Positions 32,179-38,987 of a stretch of 64,000 nt of DNA are shown one piece after another (position 1 is the first letter of the stretch; each line of letters opens with the position of its first letter). The position numbers and the translations under genes are program-made. The notes below the pieces were generated by a model that saw only the letters and a list, made by a program, of their open reading frames with translations, was not told the DNA's origin and made no database searches. This DNA comes from Lutimonas zeaxanthinifaciens (GTDB taxonomy: Bacteria > Bacteroidota > Bacteroidia > Flavobacteriales > Flavobacteriaceae). Where the stretch lies: NCBI RefSeq assembly GCF_030503675.1, contig NZ_CP129964.1, positions 1,426,001 through 1,490,000 on the forward strand, written 5' to 3'.

Positions 32179-34689
32179 CTAATCCTTTAAAATAAGTTTC
32201 GCATTCCCTGCAAAATTATCTGATGCTACATTGACTATATAAATCCCTTTATTGAAATAATTCAAATGAATTTCTTTATAAATACTGCCTTCATATGAAA
32301 CCGCAAATATTGGATTAAAATCTTCTGTATAAATTGTTTGTCCTTGTGAACTTGTAATGGTAATTCGAATATTTCCAACTATTGGATCTGGAGGAGTTAT
32401 TTTTATTGTAAAATCACCATTTGAAGGGTTTGGATAAAAAGAAACGGGATTATCTTTGAATTTACCGTCAATGGAAAGAACATTTCCTATAACTTCGATC
32501 GTTTCTGTAAACTCTGAAGTTCCACAGTTCTCATTAGTCGCCGTATAGACCACTGTATAATATCCGGAACTATCATAGGTGTGGGTTGGACTTTCTTCAC
32601 TGGAAAAATTACCATCTCCAAAATCCCAATTATGAGAATCTGCATTCTCGGAATTATTAATAAATTTTACATCATAATTCGCGACTTCATATACATAATC
32701 TGCTGTTACCTCTGGATATACTGTTGCCGAACCTGAAACAGTTCCCATCGTATTTTTCGAATCATAAAAACTTACCAATTCATAGACTCCGGAAGAAGAT
32801 GGTGCCAACAGATAGGGGTTGTTTGAAGTGGTTATTTCAACGGGGTTTAAACCATCAATAGTATAGGTAAAAGTCCAGGGAGGAGATCCTGTAAAATAAA
32901 TTGGAAATCCTTCAGACTCATTTTCGCAAATCGATGTCGTTGGAATAGTGGCATTTGGCAAAGTATTGTGTAAAACATCAATATATCCCTGCCAATTCAT
33001 ATTGGAGCAATACAGATCTGAAATATCTAAGATTTCATAAACACCAATTTCATTAACTGATAAGGTATAAGGATTTTCATTCGTTGTAATTGTAAACTCT
33101 TCAACGATGCCAGATCCACGTGAGTATGTGAAGGTGTAAGGCGCGGTTCCGGTAAATGCAATTGTAATATCGGCAAATTCCCCTGGGTTAAAAAAGGCAA
33201 TATCCGATTCATTGGTAATTGTTGCAGTGGGCATTGCGAATATAAGAACATCAGTTTTTTCTATAAGGTTGACTACCGAGCATCCCGCATCGGTTAGAGA
33301 CAAGATTTCATAGATTCCGGACTGTTCAGCCGGAATCGTATACAAACTTTCGGTTGTAGAAATTTCAATAGGATTTAACCCGTCAATAGTGTAGGTAAAA
33401 GTCCAGGGTGCTAATCCTGTAAATTGCACATCAACTCCTGTTTCGACAGTTCCACATATTGAAATTTCTGCTGCTGAAAATGTCGCGGTAGGGAGCTCAT
33501 CTACCTTTATGTTGGTTGCTCCGGTAAAACAGGTTCCAGCAATGCCATTCGTATCTACGAGTGATGATACTTCATACAGTCCTTCATTAGAAACGGTAAG
33601 ATCATAAACAGCTTGATCTGTTGTGATTTCGACAGGATTTGCTCCATCAACCGTATAGTTGAAAGTCCAGGGCCCGTTTCCGGTAAAATTGATGGTCACG
33701 GTTGCTTCAGAATTCGCGCAAATAGTTTGATCGGTACTTGTAATAGTAGCTGTTGGTAAAACATTGTTGATGGAAAACACGTCTAAGTTCCCTTTGTTCA
33801 TTGACGAAACAACAGCCTGGTTATCGGAGGTAAAAACAATATCCAGGGGTAAATTAAATTCTCCCATGCTATCACCTTGCTGACCAAATTTGGTGATGTA
33901 ATTTCCATTATCATCAAATACACTTACACGTCCCAGATAGGGATCAACTGCGTATATATTTCCGCAGGCTCCAACAGTAATTCCTTGAATCCTATGAAAA
34001 AGGCCATTTTTTGTTCCAAAACAACCAAAGTCGTTAATTAAATTTCCTTCAATGTCAAAAATATAGATGGTAGTTAAAGGGCCTGTGGTTCCCCAGGACA
34101 TAGATCCTCCTCCACAAGTTTGAACGTCTTCACCAACACCACCGTGCTCAGAGACTATAATGTGATTGTTTTGTTTGTCAAATGCGATCCCGGTTGGAAA
34201 AGTAAAGGTGCTATACGTAAATTCATTAACTAAATTTCCGGAAACATTCAAGCCGACCACCTTTTTTTGATGGCTGTCAATTACATATAGAATATTATCC
34301 AGGCCAAATACCATGGAAGCAGGAAAACTTAAGCCTGTGTAGAATTCTGATTTGGATCCATTGGAATCTACTGTGTATATTGTTCCTGTCGTTTGGTCTC
34401 CTGCAAATAATTGATCTTTATTGTTAATAGCAACGGATAAGGGTATAAATTCAGTATTAATTGTACCCAAAGAATTTCCCTGAACATCATATTTAACAAT
34501 ATTCTTTTCTATTGCATCAATAACATAAATATCGTCATTAGAGTCGATTGCCATTCTCCCTGGTGCATTTAGTCCATCAGTTATCAAGTTTGAAGAACTA
34601 AAGTCGGCTGTTGCATACTGTGCATTCAATTGAACCATGCATATAAAAAATAATGTATAAGGCAGTATTATTTTTAGAGATGACGACAT
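32179..34689 (-). CDS. NHL-propeller, Ig-like and PKD protein with T9SS sorting domain
   Basis: The 836-residue protein has a signal peptide, an NHL-type propeller (about residues 30-300; units such as PGRMAIDSNDDIYVID, PTGIAFDKQNNHIIVSE and IQGITVGACGNIYAVD), four repeats of about 95 residues carrying PWTFTYTIDGLNPVEI-like segments (about 310-690), a PKD domain (NWDFGDGNFSSEESPTHTY) and a C-terminal type IX sorting domain (FYPNPSNGDFTIKI ... GIYIVNV). It should be secreted through the Bacteroidota T9SS and attached at the cell surface. It is first of two genes, with the 26-heme cytochrome following, and has an FNR-like promoter. It probably positions the giant cytochrome at the surface. Confidence 0.9.
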   Translation of the reverse strand: MSSSLKIILPYTLFFICMVQLNAQYATADFSSSNLITDGLNAPGRMAIDSNDDIYVIDAIEKNIVKYDVQGNSLGTINTEFIPLSVAINNKDQLFAGDQTTGTIYTVDSNGSKSEFYTGLSFPASMVFGLDNILYVIDSHQKKVVGLNVSGNLVNEFTYSTFTFPTGIAFDKQNNHIIVSEHGGVGEDVQTCGGGSMSWGTTGPLTTIYIFDIEGNLINDFGCFGTKNGLFHRIQGITVGACGNIYAVDPYLGRVSVFDDNGNYITKFGQQGDSMGEFNLPLDIVFTSDNQAVVSSMNKGNLDVFSINNVLPTATITSTDQTICANSEATVTINFTGNGPWTFNYTVDGANPVEITTDQAVYDLTVSNEGLYEVSSLVDTNGIAGTCFTGATNIKVDELPTATFSAAEISICGTVETGVDVQFTGLAPWTFTYTIDGLNPIEISTTESLYTIPAEQSGIYEILSLTDAGCSVVNLIEKTDVLIFAMPTATITNESDIAFFNPGEFADITIAFTGTAPYTFTYSRGSGIVEEFTITTNENPYTLSVNEIGVYEILDISDLYCSNMNWQGYIDVLHNTLPNATIPTTSICENESEGFPIYFTGSPPWTFTYTIDGLNPVEITTSNNPYLLAPSSSGVYELVSFYDSKNTMGTVSGSATVYPEVTADYVYEVANYDVKFINNSENADSHNWDFGDGNFSSEESPTHTYDSSGYYTVVYTATNENCGTSEFTETIEVIGNVLSIDGKFKDNPVSFYPNPSNGDFTIKITPPDPIVGNIRITITSSQGQTIYTEDFNPIFAVSYEGSIYKEIHLNYFNKGIYIVNVASDNFAGNAKLILKD

Positions 34690-34708
34690 ATGCTACATAT
34701 ATATGATA

Positions 34709-34752
34709 CAAATGTAACCAAGGTCACATTCTTAATCTATGACAAAAATCAG
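34709..34752 (-). promoter_or_regulatory. FNR-like box and -7 element of the giant-cytochrome operon
   Basis: On the leftward strand TACATTTG (34709-34716) is a full -7 match, 20 bases upstream of the start codon. Its start lies 29.5 bases from the centre of the box 34739-34752, which reads CTGATTTTTGTCAT on that strand. Confidence 0.75.
34713..34728. promoter_or_regulatory. CRP-like palindrome overlapping the -7 element
   Basis: TGTAACCAAGGTCACA is a 16-base inverted repeat similar to TGTGACCCGGGTTACA at 9282-9297. It overlaps the upstream end of the -7 element, so a protein bound here would block the promoter. Confidence 0.5.
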
Positions 34753-34881
34753 TAGATGAGGACCGTATTTTGATCTATGTTATTTTCAGACTTAATTGGT
34801 ATATCAGACATCTCTTTTATTTAAAAGATCATCTTTGTGTTGCTTTAAAAGATTAAGCCGGATTAATGAAGTAAATTTTAG

Positions 34882-34889
34882 TATTTTTG
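34882..34889 (+). promoter_or_regulatory. Predicted -7 element of ccsBA copy 3
   Basis: TATTTTTG, 28 bases before the start codon. No FNR-like box at the 29.5-base position, so this copy may be expressed constitutively. Confidence 0.5.
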
Positions 34890-34916
34890 CACTCGATATC
34901 ACACAATTTGCTCTGA

Positions 34917-37900
34917 ATGAAAAAAGTTATTAATTTTTTGTTTTCAACGCGTTTTACCGCGATCTTATTTTTCCTTTTTGCAGCCGCCATGGCAATCTCA
35001 ACATTCATTGAGAATGACTATGGTACACAATCAGCCAAGGCCCTTGTATACAATGCGTGGTGGTTTGAGTTGATCATGTTGCTTTTTATGGCCAACTTTA
35101 TTGGAAATATAAAGCGATACAGGCTGTTACGAAAAGAGAAGGTTTCAGTTTTGATGTTTCATCTTGCTTTTGTCCTGATTATTCTTGGGGCAGGGATTAC
35201 CCGATACGTCAGTTATGAGGGCATCATGCCCATTTATGAAGGAGAGACCACCAATAAGATTTTATCGGATAAGGCGTATATCGATATTCATATAGATGAT
35301 AATCAGGAGCAGAAAGCTCCGATGTATGAGCACTATTTGTTTGCTTCGACCTATGGAAACAGTAGTAATTTTATTTATAATGTATCAAGATTTTTGAATT
35401 GGCTCAGGGGTGGAAATCATTTTTCGATCAAGACAGATTTTAAAGGCGCTCCGGTTGAGATCAATTATGTTAACTATATCCCAAATGCTTTTGAAGAGTT
35501 TCAAGAGGATGAAAATGGACAGGAATATCTTAAAATAGTTGAATCCGGTGGAGGAGGAAGACACGAGCATTACATAAGATCAGGGCAGACACTCAATTTA
35601 CATAATTCTCTTTTCTCTTTTGAAAATCCAACGGAAGGTGCTATCAATATTTACACTTTAAATGATACCCTGAGAATAAAAGCACCGGCCAATGGAGAAT
35701 TTATGATCATGGCCAGCCAGACTAAAGGGTTGGTTGTTAAAGATTCCGTTCAAACCTTTAACCTGAGATCCTTATATCAGATTGCCGGAAATCAGTTTGT
35801 TGTTCCCCAACCAGCCATAAAAGGAAAAATGGCTTTGGTTTCAGGAAATAAGGATGAGCACCCAAATGATATGTTAGAGGTTGAGGTCGTAACCAGTAAG
35901 TCTAAGCAAAATATTAAACTCTTTGGTAATAGCTTACAAGTGTCTCGTCCTCAAATGTTTTCTCAGGACGGGTTAAATTTCAGGTTGAGATATGGATCAA
36001 AACAGTTTCAGATTCCTTTTTCGGTGAAGTTAAGGGATTTTCAATTGGAAAGATACCCCGGTTCAATGAGCCCAAAATCATATGCCAGTGAAATTACGGT
36101 TGTTGACGGAGAGGATGTTTTTGATTTCAGGATTTTTATGAACCATGTTCTTGATCATAAGGGCTACCGATTTTTTCAGTCCAGCTATAATGATCAGGGT
36201 GAAGTAGAGCAGACCTTTTTATCTGTTAATTACGATACGGCGGGAACCTGGACTTCTTATGTGGGTTATTTCTTCTTGTTTTTAGGCCTTATTTTTTCTT
36301 TGTTACTGGAAACTACACGATTTGGATCCTTGAGAAAAAGATTGAAAACCCTAAAGAAAAAGAAGGCAAAACTCTTAATGGCTCTTCTGCTTGTTTCATC
36401 AATTGGATTTTCGCAGAATAATCAGAGTGGTGCAGAGACAGAATCACATGATCACGACCATGATCATGAGCATGAACATGTTCAGGAACCTGCAGATGAG
36501 CAGGACACTCACGAATCGCATAGTGCATCCAGCCATGAATCTCATGAAGAACAATACAGGATCATTGACTCAATCATTGAGGTGCAGACAAGCAGCAGAG
36601 AACATGCTAGAGAATTTGGTAAGCTCGTGATCCAGGATGAGGGAGGAAGGATGAAACCTGTAAATACCTTTGCCTCGGAATTATTGAGAAAGGTCAGCAA
36701 AAAGGATAGTTATAAAGACATGGATGCAAATCAGGTGATGCTGTCTATGTTGACAAATCCTCGAGCCTGGTATTTTGTGCCTTTTATCTACATCAAAAGT
36801 GAGAATACCAAAGTAAGAGATCTTATAGGTATTCCACATGACCAGAAATATGCGCGTTTTTCTGATTTATTTACGGATCGTGGCGTTTATAAGTTAACAG
36901 ATGAGGTTGGAAAGGCGCATAAAAAGAAAATAAAGGATAAGTACGAAGAAAGTATTTTGAATATTGACGGAAGAGCCAATCTGTTATTCGGTGCGCTTGG
37001 AGGATCCATATTTAAGTTTTTCCCCCTACCAGAGGATAAGAATAATAAATGGTTTTCATTTATCGAGGTCAGACATTCAGGTTTTAAAGGAGAAGATTCT
37101 CTTTATGTGAGCAATATTCTTCCGCTTTATTCGGGTGAAGTAGTAGAGGCCGCAAAAACCAATGATTATTCAAGAGCTGAGGAATATCTGAACAGCATAC
37201 ATAAATTCCAAGAAAAATACGGTGCTAAAGTAATGCCTACCCAAAGAAAAGTTGAACTTGAATTGTTTTATAATGAGTATGATATTTTCAAGTCACTTTT
37301 TAAGTATTATATGTACGCCAGTTTACTCATGTTCATCGTGGTGATCATCAATATTTTTAATGATAAAAAATTAATTCGTAATCTGATAAATATCTGTACC
37401 GGAATCATCTTGCTTCTTTTCGTTTACCATACCATAGGTTTGGGGATCAGATGGTATATTTCAGGCCATGCGCCCTGGAGCAACGGCTATGAATCGATGA
37501 TCTATGTGTCCTGGGCGACTATGTTCTTTGGAGTGATTTTTGGAAAAAGATCTCCGCTTACACTTGCTGCAACAACATTTGTGACTTCGATGTTGCTGAT
37601 GGTGGCACACTGGAACTGGATGGACCCTTCTATTGGAAACCTCGTACCTGTACTTGATTCTTACTGGTTAATGGTTCATGTGGCCATTATCGTTGCAAGT
37701 TACGGGCCTTTTACCATTGGAATGGTGCTTGGTATGGTGGCTTTGATCCTGTATATTTTTACGACCAAGAAGAATAAGAAAAAAATGAATCTGGCCATAA
37801 ACGAGATCACTACGATCAATGAAATGTCCCTGACCATTGGGTTGGTGCTATTGACCATCGGAAACTTCCTTGGAGGTATCTGGGCAAATGAAAGCTGGGG

Positions 37901-38219
37901 AAGATACTGGGGCTGGGACCCGAAAGAAACCTGGGCACTGATCAGTATTATGGTATATGCCTTTGTTCTCCATATGCGACTGATTCCTGGATTGAAGAGT
38001 AAGTACACTTTTAATATGGTTGCTGTATTTGCATTTGCCTCGATTTTGATGACATACCTGGGTGTGAATCATTTACTTTCAGGTTTACATTCTTATGCTG
38101 CAGGGGAATCTGCCGCTGTTCCGAATCAAATTTGGGGGTGGTTGGTTATATCGTTGATTTTAAGTATTTTAGCATATTATAAGTTTAAGAAATATTACAA
38201 GAAAAAAGCAAAAAAATAA
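34917..38219 (+). CDS. ccsBA: Fused CcsB-CcsA cytochrome c synthase (copy 3)
   Basis: At 1100 residues this is the largest of the three copies. The CcsB-like part contains GAGITRYVSYEGIMPIYEG (a Met-Pro in place of the Met-His of the other copies), then a periplasmic domain with an insertion near residues 140-260. A strongly His/Asp/Glu-rich linker lies near 509-545. The CcsA-like part has HAPWSNGYE near 857 and WWD motif SWGRYWGWDPKETW near 992-1005. A glutathione-peroxidase-like gene follows 11 bases later. As no FNR-like box precedes it, it may be the housekeeping synthase for the respiratory cytochromes. Confidence 0.93.
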   Translation: MKKVINFLFSTRFTAILFFLFAAAMAISTFIENDYGTQSAKALVYNAWWFELIMLLFMANFIGNIKRYRLLRKEKVSVLMFHLAFVLIILGAGITRYVSYEGIMPIYEGETTNKILSDKAYIDIHIDDNQEQKAPMYEHYLFASTYGNSSNFIYNVSRFLNWLRGGNHFSIKTDFKGAPVEINYVNYIPNAFEEFQEDENGQEYLKIVESGGGGRHEHYIRSGQTLNLHNSLFSFENPTEGAINIYTLNDTLRIKAPANGEFMIMASQTKGLVVKDSVQTFNLRSLYQIAGNQFVVPQPAIKGKMALVSGNKDEHPNDMLEVEVVTSKSKQNIKLFGNSLQVSRPQMFSQDGLNFRLRYGSKQFQIPFSVKLRDFQLERYPGSMSPKSYASEITVVDGEDVFDFRIFMNHVLDHKGYRFFQSSYNDQGEVEQTFLSVNYDTAGTWTSYVGYFFLFLGLIFSLLLETTRFGSLRKRLKTLKKKKAKLLMALLLVSSIGFSQNNQSGAETESHDHDHDHEHEHVQEPADEQDTHESHSASSHESHEEQYRIIDSIIEVQTSSREHAREFGKLVIQDEGGRMKPVNTFASELLRKVSKKDSYKDMDANQVMLSMLTNPRAWYFVPFIYIKSENTKVRDLIGIPHDQKYARFSDLFTDRGVYKLTDEVGKAHKKKIKDKYEESILNIDGRANLLFGALGGSIFKFFPLPEDKNNKWFSFIEVRHSGFKGEDSLYVSNILPLYSGEVVEAAKTNDYSRAEEYLNSIHKFQEKYGAKVMPTQRKVELELFYNEYDIFKSLFKYYMYASLLMFIVVIINIFNDKKLIRNLINICTGIILLLFVYHTIGLGIRWYISGHAPWSNGYESMIYVSWATMFFGVIFGKRSPLTLAATTFVTSMLLMVAHWNWMDPSIGNLVPVLDSYWLMVHVAIIVASYGPFTIGMVLGMVALILYIFTTKKNKKKMNLAINEITTINEMSLTIGLVLLTIGNFLGGIWANESWGRYWGWDPKETWALISIMVYAFVLHMRLIPGLKSKYTFNMVAVFAFASILMTYLGVNHLLSGLHSYAAGESAAVPNQIWGWLVISLILSILAYYKFKKYYKKKAKK

Positions 38220-38230
38220 AAAAGGAAATA

Positions 38231-38830
38231 ATGAAAAAATCAGTTTTAGGGATTTTCTTTATCCTGTTGGCACTTGGGGCTTGCAAGAAAGAATCCGGCG
38301 CTAAGCACAGTACAGAAGTAATAAAAGAAGAAACAGCGAACCAGGTAACTGAAACAATTTATCAGTTTCAGGTGGAGGACCTTTACGGGGAAGCATTTGA
38401 CTTTTCAAATTTAAAAGGAAAGAAGATCATGGTGGTTAACACGGCATCGGAATGTGGTTTGACGCCTCAATATGCTGAACTTCAAAAGTTATATGATACT
38501 TATAAAGACCAGAATTTTGTTATTGTGGGTTTCCCGGCCAATAATTTTGGTGGTCAGGAGCCAGGAACCAACAAGGAAATTGCAACGTTTTGTAAAGAAA
38601 ATTACGGAGTAACTTTCCCGATGATGTCCAAGATCTCTGTAAAAGGTGCTGATATGCACGAAGTTTACCACTTTTTAACCGAAAAAAGTAAAAACGGATT
38701 ACAGGATTCTGAGGTTTCCTGGAACTTTCAAAAATATTTATTAAATGAAAAAGGCGAGCTAGCCATGGTGCTGAAGCCACAAACCTTGCCAACCGATCCT
38801 AAAGTGGTTGATTGGATCGAGACCAAATAA
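38231..38830 (+). CDS. Glutathione-peroxidase-like lipoprotein
   Basis: The 199-residue protein has a lipobox (LGAC) and a thioredoxin-fold domain with the GPx signatures: peroxidatic cysteine in VNTASECGLT (near residue 77), FPANNFGGQEPG, and WNFQKYL near the C terminus, giving the Cys-Gln-Trp-Asn set. Non-selenium members of this family usually reduce lipid or alkyl peroxides with thioredoxin rather than glutathione. The lipid anchor puts it on the periplasmic side of a membrane. It follows ccsBA copy 3 closely and is probably cotranscribed, which suggests protection of membrane or heme-assembly sites from peroxide. Confidence 0.9.
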   Translation: MKKSVLGIFFILLALGACKKESGAKHSTEVIKEETANQVTETIYQFQVEDLYGEAFDFSNLKGKKIMVVNTASECGLTPQYAELQKLYDTYKDQNFVIVGFPANNFGGQEPGTNKEIATFCKENYGVTFPMMSKISVKGADMHEVYHFLTEKSKNGLQDSEVSWNFQKYLLNEKGELAMVLKPQTLPTDPKVVDWIETK

Positions 38831-38871
38831 AACGATCACCGGTCTGAATCCGGTGTGTGGTATAAAATTCG

Positions 38872-38901
38872 ACACCTTCAATTTTTTGAAGGTGTTTTTT
38901 T
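38872..38901 (+). terminator. Terminator after the peroxidase gene
   Basis: Arms ACACCTTCAA (38872-38881) and TTGAAGGTGT (38886-38895), 4-base loop, followed by a T run. It closes the ccsBA-peroxidase unit and lies about 65 bases before the priA coding frame opens. Confidence 0.9.
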
Positions 38902-38987
38902 ATCCGTATTGTTTGTAGAAAAGCAATAAACCCATTAGCTTCGTATGAAACCTTAATGACCTTAAAATCGAATTTATAAACGTCATA

